Of a DNA stretch of 64,000 nt, positions 10,889-19,712 are shown piece after piece. Both the position numbers and the translations under genes were made by a program. Every line of letters starts with the position of its first letter. The stretch's first letter is position 1. Under the pieces are notes generated by a model. It made no database searches, had not been told where the DNA came from, and saw nothing but the letters and a program-made list of their open reading frames with translations. Source of the DNA: Phormidium willei BDU 130791 (lineage in GTDB: Bacteria; Cyanobacteriota; Cyanobacteriia; Cyanobacteriales; Geitlerinemataceae); NCBI GenBank assembly GCA_001637315.1, contig LSZA01000005.1:1-64000 (forward strand), written 5' to 3'.

Positions 10889-10979
10889 CGTCTAAAATCA
10901 GTTGCGATCAGAATAGCTTTAGGAAAGGTTGTGAACTCTTATTGCCAAGCTCCAATTAAGCTGAGTATTTCCATTAAGC

Positions 10980-12572
10980 CTAAGATGTTGACTTCTGAGT
11001 ATCTTCTTGTTCTAGGATGGGAAGTCGTAGGGTTGCCCCGACAATCATCCAGTAGTAAATCGCGATAGGGACCACATCCAAGGGGTAGTAATAGCTTTGG
11101 TAGCTGATCAAGAGGATAAATAGCCAGAAGCAGGCGGCATAACATTGCCACTGTTTCTGACTAAGCGATCGCCACGCCTTGAAGGTCACTACCGTAATCA
11201 CGGTAACAAGACCTAAAAATGCAGCCACCCCTAGGATACCAATTTCATAAAGAAGTTTGGGATAATAGGCTTCGATGAGTCGTGTTTCACCAAAAATTCT
11301 CGTTGAGTTTGTAGCCCGTCCCAGTCCATGACCCAAGAGCGTCTTATCTTGAGATACAATTTGTAGTTGATTGCCAATAAAACTGATTGGGGGTGATGCT
11401 TGCCACCCATTGATGGCCGCATCGATACGCCCTTGAATAAAATTTGGGAAAAGAACAAAACTAATTCCTGTTATTAGCAAAAGACCTAAAAACAGTAAAA
11501 CAGATCTCCGTGGTTTGGATGATAAACCAGTGATGGCTAAAATCAAAATCACGAGACTAGGTATCAATATTAAAGCAATGGATTGACCTGAAATAATTGT
11601 GTTAATCAAGATTAATGCCATTGCCAAAAAGCTTATTGAGCGCCACTTCGGCGATGGATCAGCCAATGCAGATGCCAGCATCACAAAAGTGTTAGCGATT
11701 AGGAACCAAGTCCATTGCCAAGGTGAAACAAAGGTTCCAGGTAAGTGAATTGCATTGTGTGAAGGAGTATAAAGTAATGCCCCACCTACAAAGCATTTGG
11801 CATCTACAGTCGCTTGAAAGAGTGCATCTCCGAGTAGGTGATCAGTTCCTTGACACAGTCCTGTTGCCAGCATTGTATACTGTACTAATCCCAGGCTACA
11901 ACAAATCACAGCCAGGACAACATGTAAGCGAGTAAAGCGCCAGAAATCCCGTTTTGTTTGTAACATATAATAGGTGCAGGTGATTAAAGGTAAATATCCC
12001 AGCAATATTTTTAGTCCGAGTACGCCCATAAGGAAAAAGTTTCCGTTAGGGGAATTTGTCCCTGCAAAATTCAAAGGTAAATTGATAGTGAGCAGCGTCA
12101 GGAAAACGAGGCTCAGCATAATGATTAGGGGTTTGTTGAGCGCCCGAGGAATAATTAAGGGTTGCCCCTGTTTTGTGAGTTGCCAAAAAATGGAAATCAT
12201 TGCTGGGATGGCGAGAGCATCTTTTGCGGCTTGAAAAACGATATTTCCTCCGCCAAGCCAATAGGTGACTGTCCCAGAAAAGGGCATATAAATCACCAAC
12301 AACCACAATGCTAAATAAGGATAAATAAACGATAGACTAATGACAGTAAGTCCAATACCTCCAGCGATCGCTACTTGTAAACTGGTCATTAAAAACAGAG
12401 CTAAGCCGAATAGGGTTCCCGCTCCTAAAGCCAGAGCAATTGGCTGTAAGAACCGATGTTGCCCGAGGAAAAATGACTCTGAGCTGGGTTCTGCATCTGC
12501 AACAGAAGGCAGACCCGAGTCCTGAGAGTTAGGAGTCTGTTCTCGGTTCGGATCAGAGTTTGAGTTAGACAC
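10980..12572 (-). CDS. polytopic membrane protein of polysaccharide polymerase/ligase type (HpsL-like), copy 2
   Basis: Paralogue of the downstream gene along its whole membrane part: FIYPYLALWLxVIYMPFxGTVTYW, RLPG/HLPGTFVxPWQWxWFLI and GxGRATNSTRIFGxTRLIExYYPKL recur in both. It lacks the lysine-rich tails of copy 1 and ends QEDTQKSTS. No ATG opens the frame; GTG at 12572 (530 residues) is preferred to a TTG at 12620 because the extra residues look like non-coding sequence, but the start is uncertain. It is the first gene of the minus-strand polysaccharide run (12.6 to 7.0 kb). Two copies may act on different glycans or at different steps. Confidence 0.72.
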   Translation of the reverse strand: MSNSNSDPNREQTPNSQDSGLPSVADAEPSSESFFLGQHRFLQPIALALGAGTLFGLALFLMTSLQVAIAGGIGLTVISLSFIYPYLALWLLVIYMPFSGTVTYWLGGGNIVFQAAKDALAIPAMISIFWQLTKQGQPLIIPRALNKPLIIMLSLVFLTLLTINLPLNFAGTNSPNGNFFLMGVLGLKILLGYLPLITCTYYMLQTKRDFWRFTRLHVVLAVICCSLGLVQYTMLATGLCQGTDHLLGDALFQATVDAKCFVGGALLYTPSHNAIHLPGTFVSPWQWTWFLIANTFVMLASALADPSPKWRSISFLAMALILINTIISGQSIALILIPSLVILILAITGLSSKPRRSVLLFLGLLLITGISFVLFPNFIQGRIDAAINGWQASPPISFIGNQLQIVSQDKTLLGHGLGRATNSTRIFGETRLIEAYYPKLLYEIGILGVAAFLGLVTVITVVTFKAWRSLSQKQWQCYAACFWLFILLISYQSYYYPLDVVPIAIYYWMIVGATLRLPILEQEDTQKSTS

Positions 12573-12886
12573 TATCTTAAATTTTAGTGAATCACGACAG
12601 ATGTGCAATGAGATGTGCAATGTAATTTTTCGGTCAAACTGAATCTTATGATTCAGTGCAGCATCCTAGGATGCCAACATGATGCCGACATGATGCCGAC
12701 TTAGTCCCTGAAACCTAGCAGTAGTCGTTAAGTTTAAAATTTCCTGCAATTGGCTCCAATATAGCTTTTCTCATTCGAGACTGTCACCTCTTAGCCGCGA
12801 TCGCCAGCGGTTGAAGAAATTTTCACAGAGCCAGCCACCCTCAGCGTTTACCATGAGGAATATCTCTTTTCCCCTCCTGATGGTTC
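12573..12886. other. divergent intergenic region with two sets of 11-12-nt tandem repeats
   Basis: No gene seen. The region separates the minus-strand HpsL-like run from the plus-strand GT2-GtrA gene and should hold both promoters. It contains AGATGTGCAATG twice in tandem (12599-12610, 12611-12622) and three tandem 11-nt units (GATGCCAACAT, GATGCCGACAT, GATGCCGACTT; 12670-12702). Repeats spaced by one helical turn are a common layout for cooperative regulator binding, but simple slippage is an equal explanation. Confidence 0.6.
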
Positions 12887-14098
12887 ATGTCTTCGTCTAA
12901 ACAGTCTTTCCAGGGTTGGATTGCTCAACTTCCCCCAGTCCAAAGTGAGACCAAACCCGACGGGTCAACCTTATCGGCATCCCCATTGCAGTTTTCCCTA
13001 GTCATCCCGACCTACAATGAGCGGCATAACCTGGAAATCCTGATCGAGCAGCTACGTCAACTCCTCGATCGCCTCCTCAGTCATGACTATGAACTGATCG
13101 TCGTCGATGATGATAGCCCCGATCGCACCTGGGAAGTGGCCCAACGCTTAGCCGAGACCTATCCCCAAGTTCACGCCCTCCGTCGTCAAGGAGAACGCGG
13201 ACTCTCAACCGCCGTGATTCGCGGCTGGCAGATGTCCCAGGGTCACGTTCTCGGCGTCATCGATGCAGACTTGCAGCATCCGCCCGAGATTCTCGAACAA
13301 CTTTGGCAACAAATCGAACGAGGGGCAGATTTAGCCCTAGCCAGTCGTCACGTCGATGGCGGTGGCGTCAGTGACTGGAGTCTGAGTCGGCGTATCCTTT
13401 CCCGAGGCGCTCAACTGGTGGGACTGATCCTCTTACCCGGTGTCGTCGGGCGCGTCTCGGACCCCATGAGTGGGTTTTTCATGGTGCGCCGGAGTGCGAT
13501 CGCCGAACGATTTTTAGACCCCGTCGGCTATAAAATTCTCATTGAAGTCCTCGGCCGAGGGGATATTTCCTGGATTGGAGAAGTCGGCTATGTCTTCCAA
13601 GAACGAGAGCAGGGGCAAAGCAAAGTCACCTGGAAACAGTATCTCGACTATCTGCAACATCTTGGCAAATTGCGGCTGGATTTACTGCCCGTGCAGCGAT
13701 TTCTGCGCTTTGGACTGGTGGGGTTAACCGGGGTTGTCGTGGATTTGGCGATATTTTACCTGTTGCGAGAACGTTGGCAGTTGGGGTTAACCCGTAGCGC
13801 CATGCTTTCGGCCGAAGTGGCGATTCTTAATAACTTTTACTGGAACGATCGCTGGACGTTCTCCGATTTGTCCCGCCAACAACGGGGATGGCGTAAACAA
13901 CTCAAGCGGTTCCTCAAATTCAATATCGTCTGTTTAGCCGGCTTAATTCTCAATGTGCTGATTGTGAATCTCCTCTTTAACCTACTGGGGGTCAACGACT
14001 ATCTCGCGAAACTGCTGGCGATCGCCCTCGTCACACTTTGGAACTTCAGCATCAACCTAAAACTGAGTTGGCGGGTCACCGATGTCAGCGACCCTTAA
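12887..14098 (+). CDS. GT2 polyprenol-phosphate sugar synthase fused to GtrA-like membrane domain
   Basis: A 403-residue fusion. Residues about 35-270 form a dolichyl/polyprenyl-phosphate-mannose-synthase-like GT2 domain (FSLVIPTYNERHNLEIL, ELIVVDDDSPDRTW, VIDADLQHPPEIL with the metal-binding Asp). Residues about 275-395 form a GtrA domain with four membrane spans (FLRFGLVGLTGVVVDLAIFYLL, LNNFYWNDRWTF). Such proteins load a sugar onto undecaprenyl phosphate and help present it across the membrane for glycan or protein glycosylation. It is divergent from the HpsL-like genes and probably supplies the same surface-glycan pathway. No ribosome-binding site is evident before the ATG. Confidence 0.9.
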   Translation: MSSSKQSFQGWIAQLPPVQSETKPDGSTLSASPLQFSLVIPTYNERHNLEILIEQLRQLLDRLLSHDYELIVVDDDSPDRTWEVAQRLAETYPQVHALRRQGERGLSTAVIRGWQMSQGHVLGVIDADLQHPPEILEQLWQQIERGADLALASRHVDGGGVSDWSLSRRILSRGAQLVGLILLPGVVGRVSDPMSGFFMVRRSAIAERFLDPVGYKILIEVLGRGDISWIGEVGYVFQEREQGQSKVTWKQYLDYLQHLGKLRLDLLPVQRFLRFGLVGLTGVVVDLAIFYLLRERWQLGLTRSAMLSAEVAILNNFYWNDRWTFSDLSRQQRGWRKQLKRFLKFNIVCLAGLILNVLIVNLLFNLLGVNDYLAKLLAIALVTLWNFSINLKLSWRVTDVSDP

Positions 14099-14109
14099 CC
14101 GAGTCAGAT

Positions 14110-15402
14110 CTATTGCCCTAATACCCCTGTTTGCACCGTGAGGGTTTCCGTTGTCCCCTTGCGGGAGACCTCCAGAGTGAGGCGATCGCCGACCCCCACG
14201 CGGGACACCGCCTCTTGCACCGCCTCAGCAGAGGTCACCGACTCACCATCAATACGGAGAATCACGTCTCCAGAGCGCAATCCCCCCTGGTCCGCCGGAG
14301 AACCCGGCATCACTTGCACAATTAAAACGCCGTCCTCAGCCTCAATCGAAAACGGTTGATTAGGATTACGGTTAAGACTCTCTTTCACCTGAGGGGAGAG
14401 CGTGACCATTTGAATCCCCACAAAGGGATGCTCAACCCGGCCATGTTCAATCAATTCTTCCGCAATACGGGCCACCGTATTGATGGGAATGGCAAATCCT
14501 AACCCTTGAGCATTTTGGATAATGGCCGTGTTCATACCGACCACACGGCCCTGTTGGTCTAACAGCGGTCCTCCAGAATTGCCCGGATTGATGGCGGCAT
14601 CCGTTTGAATAAAATCAACCCGTTTGTCCGCCACACCGACCTCACTACTAGAGCGACCAATGGCGCTGATAATGCCCGTAGTGACTGTATTATCAAGTCC
14701 GAGGGGATTCCCAATAGCGATCGCCCATTCCCCCGGTTGCAGTCCCTCACTGTCACGCAGGGTCACCGCTGGCAGATCCTCGGCTTCAATCTGAACCACG
14801 GCGACATCCGTGACCGGGTCGGTTCCCAAGACGCGGCCGTCAAAACTTCGGCCATCTCGCAGGGTCACCGTCACCGAATCCGCCCCATCAATGACATGAG
14901 CATTGGTGACAATTTTGCCATCAGAGTCGAGAATAAAGCCCGAACCAGCGCCTCGTTGCACCCGTTCCTGGGGCGCATTGGGCATCTGAAAGCCAAAAAA
15001 CTGGCGAAACATCGGATTATCAAACTGAGGCGGTAGTGATGGCGCTGTCACCGTGCGCTCAGCATCAATGCGAACCACCGCCGACCCCACCGTACTGACG
15101 ACATTGGCCACAAAGTTACTCGGAGGCTGTATCGCGGCGTTCTCCGTATCGGGTGCGATCATCGGAGCTTGGGGGGTTGGGGCCTCGACCGGTTCCTGGG
15201 ACGTGGGACGAAGCTCAGAGTTGGCATCACGGGTTGGCGATGTTGGCGATCGCGATGAGAACGCTTCGCTGGCCCCCCAGACCACACCGCCTCCGAGGAG
15301 AAACACGACCAGATACGAGACCAGGGAAACTTTACGCCCCCGAGACTCCGGTGGCGTTCTCTTGGCATCGTCAGGTCCATAACCGGGGAATTGGGTTCGC
15401 AT
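14110..15402 (-). CDS. HhoA/HhoB/HtrA-family periplasmic serine protease
   Basis: A 430-residue Deg protease for quality control in the periplasm or thylakoid lumen. A single N-terminal membrane segment (about residues 26-45, YLVVFLLGGGVVWGA) acts as signal anchor, followed by a Pro/Thr-rich linker. The trypsin-like domain has the triad His (TNAHVID), Asp (DPVTDVAVV) and Ser (AINPGNSGGPL). One PDZ domain follows (GVLIVQVMPGSPADQGGLRSGDVILRIDG). One PDZ domain and this length fit the cyanobacterial HhoA/HhoB/HtrA group; which of the three it is cannot be decided here. Its leader contains a long-range inverted repeat (15444-15518). The stop lies 11 bp from the convergent GT2-GtrA gene. Confidence 0.95.
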   Translation of the reverse strand: MRTQFPGYGPDDAKRTPPESRGRKVSLVSYLVVFLLGGGVVWGASEAFSSRSPTSPTRDANSELRPTSQEPVEAPTPQAPMIAPDTENAAIQPPSNFVANVVSTVGSAVVRIDAERTVTAPSLPPQFDNPMFRQFFGFQMPNAPQERVQRGAGSGFILDSDGKIVTNAHVIDGADSVTVTLRDGRSFDGRVLGTDPVTDVAVVQIEAEDLPAVTLRDSEGLQPGEWAIAIGNPLGLDNTVTTGIISAIGRSSSEVGVADKRVDFIQTDAAINPGNSGGPLLDQQGRVVGMNTAIIQNAQGLGFAIPINTVARIAEELIEHGRVEHPFVGIQMVTLSPQVKESLNRNPNQPFSIEAEDGVLIVQVMPGSPADQGGLRSGDVILRIDGESVTSAEAVQEAVSRVGVGDRLTLEVSRKGTTETLTVQTGVLGQ

Positions 15403-15443
15403 GGTATCCTATGGGAGTTTGTGGCGTCGTCAAAAGAAGAAAA

Positions 15444-15518
15444 TCAGTCCAAGTTGTTGTAACTGGTGATGTGAGGAGTGAAGGGATTAGAGGAACTGAC
15501 CCATCATGCTTGGACTGA
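15444..15518 (-). other. 10-bp perfect inverted repeat enclosing 55 nt, possible structured leader or small RNA
   Basis: TCAGTCCAAG (15444-15453) is exactly complementary to CTTGGACTGA (15509-15518). Read on the minus strand, the closing arm is followed by a pyrimidine tail (ATTTTCTTCTTTT) and the loop contains ACTCCTCACAT, close to the unpaired ACUCCUCACAC motif I recall from the sRNA Yfr1. The element lies 42 nt before the protease start, in the region divergent from the adenylyltransferase gene. It could be an sRNA, a leader structure or a palindromic operator; I cannot tell which. Confidence 0.35.
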
Positions 15519-15614
15519 CTTGTCGACTAAGATAAACCCTAGATGTGACGCTGGTGTGACACCTAGATCGCATGCAGATGACACTTCTAGCTTCCGAGTT
15601 CATGTAATGGATCA

Positions 15615-16115
15615 ATGCCCCCCATGTTAGCTCAGGGTCTGTATGCCCTCAAGGATTTACAACAGCTTATCGAGGGCGATGCCGATCGCTGGCGGCCTCT
15701 CGTTTTTACCAACGGCTGCTTTGATCTGTTGCACTGTGGCCATGTGCGTTATCTCCAGGCCGCCAAAGCCCTGGGGCGATCGCTGATTGTCGGGGTCAAC
15801 AGCGATCGCTCCGTGGCCGCCCTCAAACCGCCAGCCCCGGGACAACCGCCCCGTCCCATCATCCCGGATCGGCAACGGGCAGAAGTGCTGGCCGCCCTCA
15901 AAGCCGTCGATGGGGTCTTTATTTTTCCGGAAACTACGGCCATCGCCGCGATCAATCTCCTACGGCCCGACATCTATGTCAAAGGGGGGGATTACTGTCC
16001 CGATACTCTCCCTGAAGCCCCAACCGTTCGCGCCTATGGAGGAGAAATTCACCTGATTGAGATTGAGGTTCCCCAATCCACCACTCACATCGTCCGTCGT
16101 ATTCTGGGAGAATAA
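15615..16115 (+). CDS. rfaE2: RfaE/HldE C-terminal-type nucleotidyltransferase (heptose 1-phosphate adenylyltransferase-like)
   Basis: A 166-residue cytidylyltransferase-superfamily protein. VFTNGCFDLLHCGHVRYLQAAKALG carries the HxGH nucleotide-binding motif, RPIIPDRQRAEVLAAL contains the R-x-x-x-L/V block, and PDIYVKGGDY is the typical RfaE2 lysine segment. In other bacteria this domain activates D-glycero-beta-D-manno-heptose 1-phosphate with ATP for LPS or surface glycans. It is present here without the sugar-kinase half of HldE. Cyanobacterial LPS often lacks heptose, so the real sugar may differ. ATG codons at 15615 and 15624 are both possible starts. Confidence 0.82.
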   Translation: MPPMLAQGLYALKDLQQLIEGDADRWRPLVFTNGCFDLLHCGHVRYLQAAKALGRSLIVGVNSDRSVAALKPPAPGQPPRPIIPDRQRAEVLAALKAVDGVFIFPETTAIAAINLLRPDIYVKGGDYCPDTLPEAPTVRAYGGEIHLIEIEVPQSTTHIVRRILGE

Positions 16116-16157
16116 AGAGGACAATAAGAAGTCCCTGTGATACATAAGGTCCAGACC

Positions 16158-16631
16158 ATGATGATCGATCCGACGCTTGCCCAGGATATGTCTTTAGACT
16201 CTGACTGTAATCTTGACTATACCCCCCTCCAAGACCTCCTCGCTCAAGAGAAGTTTGAAGAAGCCGATCGCCTCACCCGTGAATTGCTTTGTGAAGCCGC
16301 CAGCGAGGGAGCAGCGGCCCGCCAATGGCTCTACTTTACCGAAGTTTCCCTCATCCCAGTCACCGATTTACAGACCATTGACCGTCTGTGGGTGACCTAT
16401 TCCGACGGAAAATTTGGCTTTTCCGTGCAACGTCAACTTTGGCTAACCGTCAAACAAGACTGGGATAAACTCTGGCCCCGTATGGGCTGGAAAACGGGTA
16501 ATAGTTGGACGCGCTATCCCCAGGGCTTTACCTGGGATCTCAGCGCACCGAAGGGGCATCTACCACTGTCCAATCAACTGCGGGGAGTCCGAGTGTTAGC
16601 TGCACTCTTTAACCATCCCGCTTTTCGTTAA
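16158..16631 (+). CDS. GUN4 domain-containing protein
   Basis: A 157-residue protein. The body ([71 protein letters not shown]) is a GUN4 domain: the LxxLLxxxxWxEADxxT helix pair and the [22 protein letters not shown] block are diagnostic. True GUN4 binds Mg-protoporphyrin IX and stimulates Mg-chelatase. This copy lacks the N-terminal helical bundle of canonical Gun4 (about 230 residues), so it is a short paralogue that may sense porphyrins in another setting. A GTG at 16137 is an alternative start. It follows the RfaE2-like gene by about 40 bp. Confidence 0.9.
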   Translation: MMIDPTLAQDMSLDSDCNLDYTPLQDLLAQEKFEEADRLTRELLCEAASEGAAARQWLYFTEVSLIPVTDLQTIDRLWVTYSDGKFGFSVQRQLWLTVKQDWDKLWPRMGWKTGNSWTRYPQGFTWDLSAPKGHLPLSNQLRGVRVLAALFNHPAFR

Positions 16632-16711
16632 TGCCTCGTTTTTGAGGTCGCGCCTCCTCCAGTTTGGGGCGATCGCGACATCAACAACGATCTTGGTGCG
16701 ATCTGGGTACG

Positions 16712-18070
16712 ATGATGATGCCAACAAACTCTATGACCGATTTGGCCCCAACCCCCAACGCTTTGGCCGTACTCCGTGATGGCGGGGGTCTTGATCCCCA
16801 CTCAAAGCGCATCTTACAAACCGCCGTTGATACCGTCGTCGAGGCCCTCGATCTGCCTTTGGCCTGGGTGAGTTTACTCGATGAGCGCGGCCAAGGGATT
16901 CATGTTCAACGCCTCAAAGCCGACGATTCAAGCTTGTCCTTGGCGGGGTGCGATCGCTACGACGACTCCTCTCATTTTTGCCCTCGGGTCGTACAGACGC
17001 AACAACCGCTTGTGATTCGAGATGCAGCTCGAACCCCGGACTATGCGAACCAACCCCTGGTACAAGAGTTCGGAGTTCGAGCCTATTTAGGCGTTCCCTT
17101 AATGAATCAGCGGGGAGATTGTTTTGGAACTTTGGCCGTCATCGATACCGCGCCAAGATCCTTTCACCTTCATGACATCACCCTAATGGAACTGGCCGCT
17201 GAGTCAGCCATGTTGAAGCTCGATATCGCGTCGCGAGGTGCCTCGGCTGCCCCGAAACTCGAGCCCGCACCCCTCCGCCGAGACGAACAGGTGTCAGCCT
17301 CAGCCGTCCAAACTCAACTCCTAGATCGATTTCTACAGGATTTGCGAACGCCCTTAACGTCGGTGATGGGAATGACCAGTGTCCTCAATCGAGAAATTTA
17401 TGGACCTCTGCGCCGTAAACAAAAAGAATATCTCGACATCATTCACAATAGCGGCCAGTATATGTTGGCGATGGTCGAGGAAATTCTCATGTTGCGGGAG
17501 TTGACGGCGTCGGACTCGGAGTTATCTCTGTCGCCGGTGGACTTGGATATGCTCTGCCAACAAGTCCTCAACATTCTCGAACCCTTGGCTAACCGACGCG
17601 AGCAACAACTGAACGTTGCGATTGAAGAAAGCGATCGCCGTTGGACTCTCGATAAGGCTAAATTTCAGCAATTGCTCTATCACTTGGTGGCCCATCTGAT
17701 TCAGAATAGTGATCTCGGGGCAAAGCTGCAACTGCGGGTTCAACGCTGTTCTCCCGGACAGCTTGAGTTATCCTTAGCCTCGTGCCAATCCCCGGAAGGG
17801 GAGACCCTACCCGAGAGCGAATTGGAACGCTTTGGAGTGAACTCGACCACGGCCGCTCCTTCGGGCCGAGGAGCGTCATCGCTGCGAGAGGTCAGTCTGT
17901 TTGGTAAACTGCAAGCAAAGCCGATGCAGGCCGATGACCCCGATTTGGGGTTGTTCTTTGCCTGTCAACTGGTTCATGTCCAGCAAGGAACCTTGACGAT
18001 CCGGGGATCGCAAACCGATGGCTATCGCTATGTGGTCAGACTCGGCGATCGCTGTGGTCCCCATGACTAA
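16712..18070 (+). CDS. GAF domain protein with degenerate histidine-kinase core (probable pseudokinase)
   Basis: A 452-residue cytoplasmic protein. Residues about 20-175 are a GAF domain (SHFCPRVVQTQQPLVIRDAA, FGVRAYLGVPLMNQRGDCFGTLAVID). Next comes a HisKA-like dimerisation helix. There the normal SHELRTP motif reads LQDLRTP (near residue 209), so the phospho-accepting His is replaced by Gln. The C-terminal region has only traces of an HATPase_c fold: no N-box Asn in the usual context and no DxGxG box. It therefore probably cannot autophosphorylate and may act as a ligand-sensing partner of another kinase. ATG 16712 is preferred to a TTG at 16664. The HEAT-repeat gene follows closely. Confidence 0.8.
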   Translation: MMMPTNSMTDLAPTPNALAVLRDGGGLDPHSKRILQTAVDTVVEALDLPLAWVSLLDERGQGIHVQRLKADDSSLSLAGCDRYDDSSHFCPRVVQTQQPLVIRDAARTPDYANQPLVQEFGVRAYLGVPLMNQRGDCFGTLAVIDTAPRSFHLHDITLMELAAESAMLKLDIASRGASAAPKLEPAPLRRDEQVSASAVQTQLLDRFLQDLRTPLTSVMGMTSVLNREIYGPLRRKQKEYLDIIHNSGQYMLAMVEEILMLRELTASDSELSLSPVDLDMLCQQVLNILEPLANRREQQLNVAIEESDRRWTLDKAKFQQLLYHLVAHLIQNSDLGAKLQLRVQRCSPGQLELSLASCQSPEGETLPESELERFGVNSTTAAPSGRGASSLREVSLFGKLQAKPMQADDPDLGLFFACQLVHVQQGTLTIRGSQTDGYRYVVRLGDRCGPHD

Positions 18071-18099
18071 GCCCCCCCCTGTGCGGTAAATTGGAGAGT

Positions 18100-18849
18100 A
18101 TGTATAACGACGACCTCGGCACGATTGATAGCGAAAATAATCTTGAGAGTCCCCTGGATCACTTGGGAGCGGCGGACGCCGATGATGCGGCTGGCCCGGA
18201 TCCAGAGGCGATGTTGCCCTTGCTCGATGCGCCGGAAACGCCCCAGCGGATGTTGGCGGCCCGAGCCTTCTGTGAGGTCCATGATGAACGGGCCATTCCT
18301 AAGTTGATTGGTCTGCTAGAGGATGCTTGTCCTTTGGTCCGTGTCAGCGCCTCCTATGCTTTGGGGCGTAATACTCATCCTGATGCGGTTGAGCCTTTGA
18401 TTGCTCGCTTACAGGATTGGAATGGCTATGTCCGCAAAGGGGTGGTTTGGGCGTTAGGGAACTGTGGCGATCGCCGGGCCTTGGACCCGCTATTGGAAGC
18501 CTTAAAAACCGATATTCCCGCCGTTCGCCTCTGGGCCGCCAGTTCCTTAGGACAGTTGGCGAAGGTGGGCTATGAGACCATTGTTAGTGCGGTTCCTCCT
18601 CTGATTGAGGCTCTACGAAAAGACCCGGTTTCGGCGGTTCGCAGTAATTGTGCTTGGGCCTTGGGGCAAATTTGCCGAGAATTGCCCTCCAATGTGGTGT
18701 ACGCCGGAGCGATCGATTCCCTTCTCGAAGCCCTCGAAGATGACGACGACATGGGCGTTCGCGAGGATGCTCGCTCGTCCCTACTACGAGTCGGCGATCC
18801 CCGAGGCTTGCAGGTGATTGAAGACTTAGAACGAGATGGTTGGATTTAA
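18100..18849 (+). CDS. HEAT-repeat protein (PBS lyase HEAT-like repeats)
   Basis: A 249-residue protein made almost entirely of HEAT repeats after an acidic N-terminus. Units such as AIPKLIGLLEDACPLVRVSA, AVEPLIARLQDWNGYVRKGV, ALDPLLEALKTDIPAVRLWA and AVPPLIEALRKDPVSAVRSN recur about every 31 residues. In cyanobacteria this repeat type occurs in phycobilin lyases (CpcE/F), NblB and the IscA-binding protein IaiH. Length and acidic start make an IaiH-like scaffold plausible, but I could not compare sequences. The TAA stop overlaps that of the convergent ABC permease (TTAA, 18846-18849). Confidence 0.82.
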   Translation: MYNDDLGTIDSENNLESPLDHLGAADADDAAGPDPEAMLPLLDAPETPQRMLAARAFCEVHDERAIPKLIGLLEDACPLVRVSASYALGRNTHPDAVEPLIARLQDWNGYVRKGVVWALGNCGDRRALDPLLEALKTDIPAVRLWAASSLGQLAKVGYETIVSAVPPLIEALRKDPVSAVRSNCAWALGQICRELPSNVVYAGAIDSLLEALEDDDDMGVREDARSSLLRVGDPRGLQVIEDLERDGWI

Positions 18850-19712
18850 CGGCGGCTTAGTTTGAGATTGAGTAGGGAGAAGCCTAACACCGTTAGGAAT
18901 AAGACGAGACCGATGGCACAAGCATAGCCAATTTCGAGGCGATCGAAGGCCTGTTCATACAGATAATAGACCATGGTTTTGGAGCGGTTGCGTGGCCCCC
19001 CTTGGGTCATGACATAAACTTCTTCAAAGACTTTCAGGGCCGATAGGGCCGAAATCGTCCCCACTAGCAACAGATAGGGACGCATGAGGGGAATGGTGAT
19101 ATCCCAATGTTTACGCCAGCCGTGGGAACCATCTAAGGCCGCCGCCTCGTAGAGTTCGCCAGGAATCCCCTGTAAGCCGGCTAGATAGATCACCATGTAA
19201 TAGCCTAATCCCTTCCAAACGGTCACTGCCATGACACTAAATAGGGCGAGGTGGGGACTGGTGAGCCAAGGAACTCCAGGGAGTCCCAGCCCTTGTAAAA
19301 TCTGATTGAATAGCCCCGTCTCTCCATAGAGATATTTCCAGGCCAATCCCGCCACCACCATCGAGACAATGACTGGGGTATAGTACGCCGCACGAAACCC
19401 GGCGATTCCCCGGAGTTGACGGTTGACGAGAATGGCCAACATCAGGGGAAGCGTCACCAAGAGGGGAACAACACACAGCAGATAGAGAAGGGTTTGACGG
19501 AGGGTTTGCCAGAAAATCGCATCTTGCCAGAGTCGCCGAAAGTTGGCCAGGCCCACCCATTGGGGGAGTTGGGTTAAGTCGTATTCATAGCGGCTGAAAC
19601 TGAGGAGGACAGCCTGGGCGGTTGGTAAAAATACGGTCAACAGGAGGAGGACTCCGGCCGGGAGGAGGAATAGATAGGGGGTTAGACGCTGTTTGAGGGT
19701 CGGGTCGAACAT
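18846..19712 (-). CDS. ABC transporter permease of the carbohydrate (MalF/UgpA) type
   Basis: A 288-residue inner-membrane permease with six predicted spans. The cytoplasmic EAA loop ELYEAAALDGSHGWRKHWDITIPLMRP docks the ATPase and is characteristic of CUT1-family sugar importers. TPYLFLLPAGVLLLLTVFLPT is the usual first span of MalF/UgpA-type subunits. ATG 19712 is chosen over GTG 19730. Neither the binding protein, the second permease nor the ATPase lies nearby, so the substrate (disaccharide, glycerol-3-phosphate, glucosylglycerol or other) is unknown. Solitary sugar-permease genes are frequent in cyanobacteria. An AT-rich gap of 293 bp without a recognised gene lies upstream. Confidence 0.88.
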   Translation of the reverse strand: MFDPTLKQRLTPYLFLLPAGVLLLLTVFLPTAQAVLLSFSRYEYDLTQLPQWVGLANFRRLWQDAIFWQTLRQTLLYLLCVVPLLVTLPLMLAILVNRQLRGIAGFRAAYYTPVIVSMVVAGLAWKYLYGETGLFNQILQGLGLPGVPWLTSPHLALFSVMAVTVWKGLGYYMVIYLAGLQGIPGELYEAAALDGSHGWRKHWDITIPLMRPYLLLVGTISALSALKVFEEVYVMTQGGPRNRSKTMVYYLYEQAFDRLEIGYACAIGLVLFLTVLGFSLLNLKLSRR

